Shown in pieces: positions 10,908-21,920 of a DNA stretch of 64,000 nt. How positions within the stretch are numbered: the stretch's first letter is position 1; the number at the start of each line of letters is the position of its first letter. The stretch spans positions 24,488 through 88,487 of the forward strand of contig JAANBB010000136.1 in NCBI GenBank assembly GCA_014621425.1, written 5' to 3'. The notes beneath the pieces were generated by a model. The model ran no database searches. It was not told the DNA's origin and saw only the letters and a program-made list of their open reading frames with translations. Source of the DNA: Cylindrodendrum hubeiense. Taxonomy: Eukaryota; Ascomycota; Sordariomycetes; Hypocreales; Nectriaceae. The position numbers were made by a program, and so were the translations under genes.

Positions 10908-11350
10908 ACAGGGGGGTGCAATGTCCAGGTGTGGCGGGGAGAGTCGCAGCCGGATTGGTCAACTCAGGCCGGCCAACTTACGCCGGAAATTTTGTCTAGA
11001 CATTTTGTCTGGATATCTTGTCTGGACATTTTGTCTGAAGGAGTGGGGGAGGTCGCAACCGATTGGTCAACTCAAGCCGGCCAACTTAGGCTGGACATTT
11101 TGACTGGACATGCTTGCCCAGATATGACAGGGTGCAATGTCCAGGTGTGGGGAGGTCGCAGCCGGATTGGTCGACTCAGGCCGGACATGCTTGCCGGACA
11201 TGCTTGCCCAGACATGCTTGCCCAGACATNCTTGCCCAGACATTCTTGCCCAGTCATTCTTGCCCAGACATTCTTGCCCAGCCAACTCGCTCTAGCTGAC
11301 TCGGCTAGCCAACTCGGGCTAGTTTGCCAACTCGAGCCAGCCAACGTGCC
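10908..11350. repeat. Complex minisatellite with 14-bp tandem array
   Basis: Six head-to-tail copies of a 14-bp unit (consensus GACATTCTTGCCCA) occupy 11197-11280, preceded by a 13-bp degenerate copy. The single ambiguous base N at 11230 falls inside the third copy. Around it, a longer unit beginning TGCAATGTCCAGGTGTGG and continuing into CGCAGCCGGATTGGTC appears near 10917 and again near 11133, with a partial copy near 11049. Related phrases (TTGTCTGGACAT, GCCAACTCGGGCTAG) continue on both sides. Open frames across it are a by-product of the repetition. Confidence 0.85.
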
Positions 11351-11828
11351 ACAACAACCAACAAATGAACCGTGACCTCTGTGGGGTGGCTCCTGGTCAC
11401 TCGGCTGACTTCCTGATAGCATTTTGCGCCATACAGGCATCGGAAGCCTGAACGCGTTTGCTTTGTCATGTCAACCGATAAATGCGAGGTGCGCCGTACT
11501 ATCCACACTCGCTTACGCCGGCGTGTTCTCAGGCCAAAGCCCAGTTTTGGATCTTCCTTCCTTTGCCCATTTCAAACCTTCTAGCTGTTTCTAAAAGCCT
11601 GTGTGTGTCCAAGGGCAGGCAAGTATCTAAGGTTCTTTGCGACCACAGTATGGTGTGTTTCTCTTAGGACGGTTTGACCATTTTTAAATATCAGAACCCC
11701 ACCTCCCTAACCAACTAATCATCATGCGGATTATGTAGGCACTATTCACGGGCTAGTTTTTTCTCATTACATGTACCACAATCTCCAGGATTATATTCAC
11801 AGCCATATAAATTTAGGTGGATGTAGAT
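11351..11828. other. Intergenic region
   Basis: No convincing coding or RNA feature between the minisatellite and the TIR element. Confidence 0.4.
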
Positions 11829-12267
11829 TGAGTATTGCTATTCGCACAGGTAAAATCCCGTGACCTCACTTTCTTCGCGCAGCATCGGGAATGCAGGCAA
11901 CATTGAGCAAATTCAATTGACACCTACATATTCGTAATAGCCTGTGAGCCCTACAATTGCCAAATCTTTCAAAAAAAAATTGCATCTCTTGTATTTCCCC
12001 GTGAAGAATAGTAATTATTTTGCCGGTTTGGCTGTGATGACTGTGACGGCGGCTCCGGCTGTGTGGCCGGGATGATGAAGGCAGTGCTGTCGACGCCCTG
12101 CTCCCTCGCCCTTATCCGCCTCCCGTTCCTCTGCCCCTCGCATTTGGTGATAACAGCGCATCTTCAACGGCAAGAAAAGAGGTCTGTAATGGAGGAAGTT
12201 GTGAGACATTGACCTGCTGTGTATGCGATAAGTCATATGGTGTTATCTGTGCGAACAGTAATACTCT
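11829..12267. mobile_element. MITE-like element with ~23-bp terminal inverted repeats
   Basis: Left end GAGTATTGCTATTCGCACAG begins at 11830. The right end, read on the minus strand from 12266, is GAGTATTACTGTTCGCACAG. The 23-bp ends differ at three places, all A/G transitions. Both ends are flanked by TAGAT, consistent with a short target-site duplication, although its exact length is unclear. The termini match those of the 40.1-40.4 kb element. The 440-bp interior encodes no transposase. Confidence 0.6.
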
Positions 12268-12815
12268 ATAGATCATACGACGCGAGTTGATCTCGGAGAT
12301 CTGGTCGTCTAGACTCCTAAGTTATATCGACCCAGGTTACATGTCCAAATGCCTATTTTATACAAATCTCATGTCAATTTAGATAGATTTGCAAGGTTTG
12401 TCTCAAATTTACCCATCAGAAGACCTAGATCCAGAGGGGCACAAGCATGAGGATCAGACATAATATCGTAGGTTGAGGACTATTCAAAAAGAAGAGTTTT
12501 TCTTCCAATAAGAATCTGAGGGAGTCTTGTTTCCCCGAAGACATTGAAATAATGTTCGATTGATACAAACTAGCTTGCAAAAGTGCAAGGTGCACTCCTT
12601 CAAGTGCAGCAGGAGATAGACTATGCCAAAACATCAAACCATTCAACATTCTAGTTATATCCCATAGCTTGCCAAACAACCCAAAAAGTAAATCCCGCTT
12701 CTGGTTAGCACCTAGGTTGGTTTTGTACGTTTCACCAGCTAGCTATTCCCTATCTTTCAGTTCCCTTGATCCCAAGCAACCTGACTTATGACAAAAGAAA
12801 AAGGTCAACCCGCCC
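12268..12815. other. Intergenic region 3' of the P450
   Basis: About 0.55 kb, AT-rich; short open frames only. I see no gene in it. Confidence 0.4.
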
Positions 12816-14749
12816 TCAGTTATCAAGCTCTCTAAACAAAACCATCTTGGATGGATCAGGGATAGACTGCACCAATGTGTTAGTTTTGGTCGCGCTGCGA
12901 GGGTTGATAAACAAGTAAGCTTACCATGTGAGCGAACTCCATGTTGGGGTATCGCTTCGCGCTGCCGATAACATTCTTCACCTCGTAGCGCATGAGGAAA
13001 TTGGCCACGATCATCTTGATCTCGTTCGCGGCAAAGAATCTACCTGGGCAGGCATGACGCCCGTAGCCAAAGGTGAGACTGTTTTGACTGACGCTGACGA
13101 ATTGGTTGAGAGCAGAGCCTTCCACGGAGCCACCGGCTTTAGCCTCCTGTCTGAGTCTGTAGAAGCGCAACGGATCCATCTCATCTGCCTTGGGAAACAG
13201 CTCGCAATCGGAGTTGACTGCAACCGCTGGGACCTCAATTATCACGCCGGCGGGAATCACTTGTCCGTTGGAAAGTGTGAACGATTTCAAGACCTTGCGC
13301 TGGAAAGATGCTGTTGTCGAATTAGTTGAAGTTACTTCGGTACTTGATGGATCATCCTACCCATTGACGCCGGATGGAGGCGGAGTGTCTCCTTCAGAAA
13401 GCTGTCCAGCTTCTTCATCGACTGCAGTGCGTTACCAGTGAAAACACCACCATTGTCCGCGAGTGCCTGCTGAGCCTCTTCACGGAGCTCAACGGCAAGT
13501 TCTGGTAGGGCTGCAAGGTCGTAGAATCTGTAATGTTCTTAGCTTCGGTTCAAAGTAACGAGGAGAGGAGGAACCAACACGTTTGTAGCAGTAAGCGTGG
13601 TGGTGTGAATGGCCGCAAAACTAATACCCAGCTGAACCTTGGCCATGTTGCGGCTATTCTTGTCAGGAAACTTCTCTCTTCCATCCATGATCCACTGAAG
13701 CATATCATCGGGCTTCTCGAATGATGGGTCTTTAGCAGCCTCCTCTCTGCCTTCAACAACTGGCGTCAGGAAGTCATCGAATTCCTTGATTCTCTGATCG
13801 AGTTTTTTTAGTTGGGGAAGTCGGTTTGCGATCAGAGGGCGCAGCCAAGGACGGACGCGTTGAACTGCACGCTGGGCTTCCATGACCTCCATCGTATAGT
13901 TGATGGCGGCATCCAAATACTGGTCAGTTCGGCAAAGCTCGGGGCCAATAAACATTCGCCCAGATACCATCCCCACAACTCGCAGGAGAATATGGTGAAT
14001 GTTGATCTCGGTCCAGTCCTGCCCTTCGGGCATTTCCAGCTCAAATGCTTCTCGAACCTCCTGGGCGATTATTGGGTTGAGGCGCACTAATGATTGTAAG
14101 CCGTTGCCGCTTGGTCTACCTCCACGTAAGTAGTTGTTTCTGGTTCATCATACCTAGGGATGGTGTCAAATTCGCCTTTATCGTATGTGGTACGATCGGA
14201 ACGTATGTTTCTACCCGAGTGTACTTGGTTTCCATGCTCTGTGCAATGAATAATTAGTGAAGAACAATCTAGTGCTGACACAAACTTACATCATCGACAG
14301 CAGCTTCCATACTGACAACATTATCCGGTAGCTTCTTCAGCTCTGGAAGAAAACTAGGAGACAAAACCACAATGGAGGCATCTAAATCTCATCGTTAGAT
14401 AGCCACTTGTGATGAAAAGAAGCGGGGCTAAATACTTCGAGAGGTGGTGATTCTGAACGCGCCATCTTTGAACTAGTCGATACTTCCATTAGATACGTCG
14501 TAGGTGTGCTGCATTGGAGAAAGTCACCTTTCGATAGCCGTCGTTGTATAGCTTTCTAGCCCCAGCGAGATAAGCCTGCCTCCTCTTCTCGGTTCCCCCC
14601 AACTCCTCCCCAATAAATGGGATCTTCCAAAGTTGGGATCGTTGCAGGATGTGCGGCCCAACAATGGCAGCCAGGAAAAGAAGCAGAGCAGTTGATAAGA
14701 CGGGCGAATGGTCTAGGATCAAGCTGGTGAGAGACTGAGAAGTCGTCAT
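12816..14749 (-). CDS. Cytochrome P450 monooxygenase
   Basis: A complete microsomal-type fungal P450, about 510 residues after removal of roughly seven short introns. The N-terminus (exon 14520-14749) has a hydrophobic anchor followed by a WKIPFIGEELGG hinge. Exons in the 14.1-14.5 kb stretch read FKDGAFRITTSR and VETYVPIVPHTIK. The large exon to 13539 holds the I-helix (FAAIHTTTLTATN). The next exon has the ExxR helix (KETLRLHP), and the last long exon the heme loop FGYGRHACPGRFF with its axial Cys. A final short exon ends MVLFRELDN and the stop at 12816-12818. The general look is of ent-kaurene-oxidase-like or related fungal secondary-metabolism P450s, but the subfamily cannot be settled by eye. 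It would hydroxylate or oxidise a lipophilic substrate using NADPH-P450 reductase. It is the nearest oxidase to the aldolase/CrtC/kinase set; its upstream neighbour at 16.6 kb is divergent. Confidence 0.93.
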
Positions 14750-16565
14750 GGTGTGATGCTGTAGTCGTGGGTCGTGTTGTATTGGTGTGGCTGTGAATCG
14801 AGTGGTTGTTGTTTAGACTATAATGATGAAAGAAGTTGTTAATATTCTATTCAGACTTGCGATGATGCCGACTTATATTCCTGCTTCTTGGCTGTCATTT
14901 AAGGTTGTCTCACGTTTCATCTTCATGTAATGCTGTATTACTTGGCATCGGTCTCGGTTCCGTATTCGTCTTTAGTAAACACTCTGCACTGATTCGACAG
15001 ATGATCACAACGGCCCTTGCATGTCGATCTCACGGCAGTGCGAAATTGTTTATTTGTTAAACCCGAGTGGAGCCATGGAGAATGCACTATAGCCGTGGAA
15101 GCATGTCCCAAGGACGGAGTCTAGGAACGACCCGTCATCCCGATTGCGTTACAAGGCACCCACGTTCTGTGTAGATCTGGTTTAGCTTTCTGCACTGCCC
15201 TGCGCATTGATTGTTTGACAGTCTTTAGTGACGACGCAATGTCGTCTCTCGGGAGCGGTAGTGATCTGCTTTGACGCAACTGAGATTGGCCAGGATTTTA
15301 GCGCCTGCTTAATTTGTATCGTTCCATCTGCCGATACTCCTTTGCGAGCCGAGCGCACGGTTGCATTCTCGGGTTCGGTTTCGCATCCCCGCTTCTTCAG
15401 GCGCATGAGTTGCCTCACTGGGAGACACCTGTAAAGACCAGCCGGTTAGAAGGCGCACGCACGGGCTGACGTTACGTCTCAAAGATACAGGCTTAGCGGA
15501 GATAAGCCCCCTGGGGGTCAACAGCGATACGGCGATAAGGTGCGGGCTAAGGGTCGCGCGGTGGAAGTGCAATCTTTTGCTGGTATTCCAAAAATACTGC
15601 ACTCCTCCAGATAATTCATGGTTCTATAAATAATTATTTAACAGCCTGCGGCCCACAATTCACAGGACAATAGCATCTGCTATCTCATATTTATCCCAAA
15701 GGCATAACCAATCTTCCGAGTCCCCATCTTTAGTCTTGGTTCATCCTGTGGACGACAAAATCGCTTCCTCACCCTGACGCACTGCTGCCGGTGTCCCTTA
15801 CTCATCCTGATCCTAGCGAACATTTGATGGTACAAGCAGCTTTCTTTAGCCTTTACACCAAACTGGGCCCCGAGCTTACTGATCACGACGAGGGTGAGTT
15901 GCTCGGGTTTGGCACCATAACGAATGCTGGCTGCATTATTTTCTTGTCATTCATCAACTCTAGTCGCCTCGTTGATTGTCTAAATTGGTAGGCGGGGTAA
16001 GTGCTGTGAAAACAAGCCAATTAGAAAAATGGCTTCTGGACGCCACCATCTGACATATCCAGTCAACCCTGGAAATCAGACTAGGTGGCGTTTGTCCGGG
16101 ACAGTCTTGAACCCGAATTTCTCCCCATTTCACAGGGAGACGAATCAGAAAACTGGCCTCCATTGCTTTGATTGTCGCATGTGCTTGGGTGAATCAGAAA
16201 ATTGGCCTTTAATCTCTTGTGCGGCGAATCACAAATTTGGCTCCTGGGACGGATCAGATTACGTAGACACACACATATCCATAGCTTTGTCACTGGGTCA
16301 TACAAAGCTATAAATCAGGCCCAGTTTCTCGGGTGGTAATGCACTACTCAAAACTTCACGGCGGGGTTGGGTGGCTTCTGGCTATTCTTCCACGTCTCTC
16401 AGTTACGCCCACTGCCAAATCCTCTCCATTCCGTTACAGAATGAGGGGAAGTTCTTTGGAACAAAATATTTTGACGCTACATCTTTATTCTAGACCCTAA
16501 GCTGAGAATATCCTACACGTTCTCAAACGGTCATCTTTATCCCAACCATTGGTCTTCGTCGCTGG
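14750..16565. other. Long divergent intergenic region
   Basis: About 1.8 kb between the P450 and the C2H2 gene. Near 16020-16250 there are several imperfect copies of a phrase like AATCAGAAAANTGGCCT. No gene is supported. Confidence 0.4.
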
Positions 16566-17720
16566 ATGCTATCAAACACGCATCGACCGATGGTAACGAC
16601 GTGCGTTGGTACCTACCCTACACCATCTCAAAGCGAGGTCCACGACTAGATCTATTGAACTTCGTGAGTATCCCCACTCCTTCGTCTTCAAGTGGTGTGG
16701 TCGCGTGGCTTCAAATCCACGCGCCCTTACCATTCAAGGAGACCAATACTTTAATGATGACCCCGCAATAAGTGGAATACACCCGTTCGGATATGAAACT
16801 TGCCCCCTCGAAAACAGTTACGATGATCGTGTCACTACTTCCCTTTTTAGCTATCAGGATTGTATGCCAGCCGAAAGTGAGGGCTTATGGCAGGAACAGT
16901 GTCTTCTAGGCGATGGCCATTTGATCAAACCCTGTTGTCTTGCTGCTGACGATCATGGTTTGGGTCAAGAACATCAATGCAATGATGGCTACGACCATGA
17001 TTGTGGCGCAGGGGATGGGCTCCAGCAACAGTTTCTCCCTTGCTCCCCTCCTTATCATTCCTCGACGCCTGGCGAGTTCAACATCTCTGAAATCTCTGGA
17101 AATATATCATCTTTTCAGCTCGAACCAAACTGGTTTTCAACAGTCCCGCTTTCATCGCTAGCTGATATAGACACTTGCTCTATTTTCTCGATTTCTCTTC
17201 CGCAAGACCTCATGTTGCCCAATTCTGCTCCCGCGATCTGCCAAAGGTGCCCGAAGAAGTTTCCGACCATCGACAAATTGAAGTAAAGCATCCTGGCCTG
17301 AATATAGTTTAGCACACCAGTAACTAACGAGGCCCTAGTGAGCATATGCAATCAGATCATCCTAAACCGGGTTGCCACTGTCGCTGTGGTCGTGACGATT
17401 GCCGACAAGAAATCTGCGAGGCGCCGTTTCGGTGCGGTTGCGGTTTACAATACAACCAGAAAAATAAATTCAGGGAGCATCTTAGGAACTCTAGGCGCCG
17501 ACACATTCGGTGCTGCTGCGGAATAATCAAACGTGAAGAAAAGTTCAAGCAACACGCTGCTAGTTGCAACAAAGGAACCCAACCGTACATCTGTTGGCGA
17601 CCATTTCCATTTCCAGCACACTATGCTGAATTTGCAACCAAGGATGAGATCATGGACCACTACGACCAGTGCAAAAGACCGAGGAAAGGGCGACCGCCGA
17701 AGAGAAGAATTCAAGATTAA
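16566..17720 (+). CDS. C2H2 zinc-finger protein with Cys/His-rich tail
   Basis: A probable DNA- or RNA-binding regulator. Exon 16739-17282 joined to 17339-17720 rebuilds a classical C2H2 finger across the splice: CQRC, 12 residues, H, 4 residues, H (IDKLNEHMQSDH). The intron splits the Asn codon before the first His. The last exon then carries dense Cys/His pairs (GCHCRCGRDDC, FRCGCGLQY, HIRCCCGIIK) and a basic tail ending KGRPPKRRIQD that could act as a nuclear signal. The N-terminal half is acidic and Cys-rich without a known domain. The start is uncertain: the long frame has no early ATG. A short first exon 16566-16608 (ATG, MLSNTH) spliced to 16739 keeps frame and gives 322 residues. I do not recognise an orthologue. 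A 27-bp inverted repeat lies inside and just beyond the gene. Confidence 0.6.
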
Positions 17721-17856
17721 CTACGACATAAGGTGTTGATTTGGTTGCCTTGTTTTTGTCTTCCGACTTGCATCTTTTAGGCAGCTGGCCGTCTAGGGTT
17801 GAAGAAGACTGCGGTTGTGCCGGGTTTGTGAGGGGGCTGGTTTCATATCCGAACGG
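16783..17856. repeat. Pair of 27-bp inverted repeats around the C2H2 gene
   Basis: CCGTTCGGATATGAAAC followed by a 2-base difference and GCCCCCTC occurs on the plus strand at 16783-16809 and on the minus strand at 17830-17856 (25 of 27 bases match). The left copy lies inside the coding exon (PFGYETCPL); the right copy lies 110 bp past the stop. Confidence 0.7.
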
Positions 17857-17879
17857 GGCCACTTATCGCGTGATTGAGG

Positions 17880-17980
17880 GGGCCTCACTATTCGTCGGTC
17901 ACCACGACTCGTTGTGTTTCAATGTCACCACGACTCATTGAAACACAACGAGTCGTGGTGACCGGCGAATAGTGAGGCCC
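17880..17980. repeat. Near-perfect 45-bp inverted repeat (hairpin)
   Basis: The left arm is 17880-17924 and the right arm 17936-17980. The arms match at 44 of 45 positions with an 11-base loop. The loop sequence TCACCACGACT itself repeats part of each arm. It sits 160 bp downstream of the C2H2 gene. It could be a foldback mobile element remnant, a strong RNA hairpin in a 3' UTR, or a small-RNA source. Confidence 0.9.
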
Positions 17981-18530
17981 TCGAGGACGGGACTGTGATG
18001 GAGGAAGGCCAACCGCAAGTTATCTTCGTTTTTCTAGGACTCTAGTCGTTGCTTAGTTTACATTGATAGTTGAGGAAAGAAAAAAAAGCATGATCTCGTG
18101 AATAATACATAAATAGGTGTTCGAAGAAGAAATTGACAGTTTGCTAACTTACTCATTTGGACAGCAAGTCCCATTCATCATCCCTGACTCTGCTCTATGA
18201 AAGCAAACCCATATCATAAAAATACCCAAACCCTGTGTCCCTGGCAGCCAATTTCTAAGTTTTCTTTACCAAGAGTCGTGTCAATTGCATAGATCAAGAT
18301 TTTGAACTCGTATTCATGAAACCTTTTCATAGATCATAGATGCACCGTGTACATAAGTTTCGTCGCTCCAAATTCCCAAGCTGCATGCTTGGAGTTCCTT
18401 CTGCATCGGCAAATGGGGTTTGACACATCACATGGATACCGGCACTGATTATTCACTCTGCCCATGACAGTATGCAAACACGAGCTATTCTTTAGGCCAA
18501 ATCAACCTTCAGAAATGCTGAGGTCTTTAT
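17981..18530. other. Convergent intergenic region
   Basis: About 0.55 kb between the hairpin and the 3' end of the carboxypeptidase. AT-rich; no gene is seen. Confidence 0.4.
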
Positions 18531-20285
18531 TTAGTATGGCCACTGAAATGACGTAGAGATGTTCACTGAGAATGGTGCTCCACTGGACAATGATTTAACA
18601 CGCCCTAAGACATACTCCAGATGCCTAAACGCAGCAGCTGAAGCATACTGTGGCACCATGTGACCACTCATCTTGACTGTCGAATGTGTGAAGCCGCGTT
18701 CGGTATGGGTCGTTCCTTGAACGTTTCCACCAGCCCAGTTCGCGATATTGTCGTTATTGTTGTCGACGTCTGGGATCAGAAGATCATTTTTGGGTGCCTT
18801 TTGAAATCCTTGTTTTCCATTCCACTTCATCATTTGAATTCCAAGAGCTGTTACGTTTGGCTTGATCACGTAGTCCGCCAGCCCTGACCCAATCAAGACA
18901 TTACCGGTCTTCTCAATAAGTGTCTGGAGTTTCTTTTCGTGCTCTGCTCCATCATAATTATCATCACCATCCACAAATACTGGACCCTGACATTCACCCC
19001 ATTCAGAGTAACTCAATGGAGCGTGAATGGCCTTGCGGACTTCGGGCACATTGAACCATAGAGTGGCGCCAGCAGGAGTGTATAAAACAGATGGAAAGCC
19101 CAGAGGGTCATACAGAACCGGGCATGTGTCGAAAATATGATATGAGTTGAAGCATGGATTGATTGCGGTTACGATTTCGTTGAAATGGGCGATGATGTCG
19201 CAGCCCTCAATCTGAACCGACTTCCAAGGCCTTTTGGGAGGCGGGTATGTAAGGTGCGTATCCATGTATTTATCCAACTTGCATTTCTTGTTGTCGTTCT
19301 CGAGGATCTTTTTGTTGGCTTCAGGAATCGAGAAAACATTCTCCCAATGCCGAAAGAAGGCTGGGAAGGTCGCGTGGTCAAAACCTAGGTCGTCGGAATA
19401 CGGCATGACTGGATCGTAGGCTAGTGCGCCTTGGACGTCAAAATAAGTCTTGTCTTTCTGGTCCAGCATAGCAGCCCCAATGTAAGGCACATAAACGCCG
19501 GCATAGCTTTCTCCAGTAATGAAAACTTTTTTGTTTTGGAGCCCGAATGTTTTGACGAAATTCTTCCAGAAGCTGAGGAACTGATCTGCCGTCTCAACGT
19601 TATTCGTGGCGGTAACATTTCCGCTGCTGAATCCAGTGCCAATCGGATACTCAACCCTGGTGGTTTACCGTTAGTGACATGCACTTCCTAGCAAGAGGGG
19701 CCGTACCAAATGATATTGGCTAGTTTATGCCATGACCAAGGATTTGCAACTGGTTGGAAAGTTCCTGGTCTCCAAGCAAAAGGCCCGTTTTCTTGCAGAA
19801 ACCCTGGGGAAATTGTCAGATATGCCATGATCAACTCTCTTTGTGAACCTCACCTTCCATGGATGAACATCCGGGGCCTCCATTCAACCAAATGACAATA
19901 TCATCTTTGCCTGCAGGGTTTTCTGTGGGGAAGAACCAAAAAAACATCTTGTCTTGGTCATCGCTTGCTTTTGTTGCGTCCACGGGGATCAACCCTGCGT
20001 AGCTTTCTCCGACATTGAAATTAACATTTGGAATTCCTGTTGGAGACACATAGAAGGCTAGAAGCTATTAGCTTTTTATTTCAAGCCAAGATAATATCTC
20101 TTCTTACGAGATGTCTTTTTGTTGTAGTATTGAGAACCACTGCTATCGCGACGCGTTGTCCGAGTTTCCAAGCCACTCTGTATATGACTGGCAGCCGCTC
20201 GACTTAAAAAGACAGCTAAGGATAAGGCTTGGAAAACCGGTAAAATGGCTGCAATCAGACCGCTGTTGGGAATTGGCGACCGCAT
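18531..20285 (-). CDS. Secreted serine carboxypeptidase, S10 family
   Basis: Removes C-terminal residues from peptides using a Ser-Asp-His triad; probably secreted or vacuolar. The N-terminus from the ATG at 20283-20285 has a hydrophobic stretch ([18 protein letters not shown]) then an Arg-rich segment, as in a pre-pro region. After an intron at 20058-20107 the protein continues [16 protein letters not shown]. Ordered motifs are [13 protein letters not shown] (oxyanion region), [22 protein letters not shown], the nucleophile in [13 protein letters not shown], an Asp in [10 protein letters not shown] and the His in [11 protein letters not shown]. Three introns with GT...AG ends join all pieces in frame, with no break. 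The C-terminus ends in a Ser-rich [10 protein letters not shown] segment without a clear membrane anchor. Family assignment is firm; substrate preference is not readable. Confidence 0.93.
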
Positions 20286-21079
20286 TCTGACAGGCGAAAG
20301 AATGCTTGACTACCATGGGTGTGAATAGTGAGCATTAAAGAAGCCGTGATTATTAGCAGATGGGTATATATACCATTTAGTATCTCTGTAGGAACTTAAT
20401 GAGGCGGGAATTCGAACTTAATCCAGGCCACCACATTTCTCGATCGGCAAACTCGGGTCAACTATCAACACCCTGCACTTGCGATAGTTTAGTCCCTCTA
20501 TCCTTGATTTAGATGCCACTTGGCTGATAACAATCCTCTAGATGACACCACATAGCCTTTTTAGCGGTCATCTTTACGACGAGTGTCATACCTTCCTAAT
20601 CAAGCGCCCGATAACAACCTAATCGCAATTATTCCGTCGAGTGCCGCCCCTGGGATGGTATCGCCTCCACTATGCCGATATATCCGAGCCGGCCGTAAAT
20701 GTAACCTGAACTAGGAAGGTAGGTACGAGGCTGCTAATCCAGTGACGATCATCAATGACAAAAGGTCTTTGATTTACAACTAAACAACGGACCCACCGCT
20801 CGTATTTTATCAGCGATTGCCAGAATTAGGCAAGGTTTACGATGAATTGTCTCGGTTGATTCCTGTGAGGTCGATAAGCCTAATATTACCCTGCCGAGAT
20901 ATGCGATTTGATGAACCTAGAAAGCGGTCTCAAAGCTCAGGAATGCAACAGGAGCAGCTGGCAAATTTAGGACTCTCTGCCACTGATGTAAATAATTAAA
21001 AGCTATAAATGATTTGAAAAGATTTGCGAAGCTTGAAATCAGAAGGGATCATAGTTTGACCTCAAATCCCCCAAATGCA
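20286..21079. other. Intergenic region upstream of carboxypeptidase
   Basis: About 0.8 kb with no supported gene; holds the carboxypeptidase promoter. Confidence 0.4.
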
Positions 21080-21920
21080 TCAGGATGATATGCATACATG
21101 GATAAGATTCGCAAGGGAATCCTCGCTGCCTACGATCGGGTCAACCAAAGGAAGAATAGAAATGTAATTACCCCAAAATCCCCAAGACATCAGCGTTTCG
21201 GCCAGAACAAGCGAGCCACGAACTAGTTGTTTGTCGCTGCCAAGATGAATATCGTTCTCGAACTCTGACATGAAAAGTATAGGGGTGCATACGAGGTTCA
21301 GTCCAAGAATATGTTGACAAAATTCAAGATTAAGGACCCAATTGAAACCATAATATTTGCTTCCAACCGCTCGTAGCCAAAGAATGCTATAAGTTTCGGG
21401 GCATAGGAACTCATGATTGACTTAGGAGAGAGACAGGATCTGTGAGCTTTTGTGGGAACAACCCTAAGAAAATAATTCCTACCGGAAACGCAAATATTCC
21501 CTCTATATACAATTTATCACTTGCTTCTCTATTAAGAACGGGAATAATGGATATTAAATTTTGACTTACAATAACTAGCCATTGCAATCAGGCCAAGTTC
21601 GCGATTCTTCGCATATGCAGTCTGTAAATTAATAAAAGTGTGTAAAATAATTCAGTCTCTAAATATTCATTGAGTAGATAATAAGCCCAGGACATGTAGC
21701 CGCAAGCGTGTTCTCTAGAAAGAATGAGGTTACTGGGAATCTGCAAAATATTAGGTTCCTAGCAGTATTGTGAAAGTTTTAGAAGTACCTCACTTCTAAG
21801 AGTACAATTTCAACAGAAAGAAGCATCAATACTTTCGTGAAACTATATGCTGATCTTTGTTTCTCCGACAAAGATCCCGCCCACTTTGTCCAGGGGGGGT
21901 CGCTTTTTGTCTAACGCCGG
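21080..21920 (-). pseudogene. Decayed MFS transporter (allantoate-permease-like)
   Basis: Three blocks on the minus strand resemble consecutive parts of a DAL5-type anion:cation symporter, but each ends in a stop or shifts frame. Around 21426-21530 a segment reads EGIFAFPVGIIFLGLFPQ and ends in TGA. Around 21302-21416 a segment reads SSYAPKLIAFFGYERLEANI, then a helix-like MVSIGSLILNFVNIFL, and ends in TGA. Around 21120-21210 a segment reads RGSLVLAETLMSWGFWGN. Weaker traces (AYAKNRELGLIAM-like) lie near 21570-21640. The AT-rich composition and multiple stops fit an old, possibly RIP-affected, pseudogene. Confidence 0.5.

Noticed and set aside
10719..11375. 218-codon open frame
   Set aside because: It runs through the minisatellite and is a product of the repeat sequence, including an unknown residue from the N.
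16697..16725. tRNA T-arm-like sequence (GCGTGGCTTCAAATCCACGC)
   Set aside because: The loop is the wrong size and no acceptor stem or anticodon arm can be built around it.
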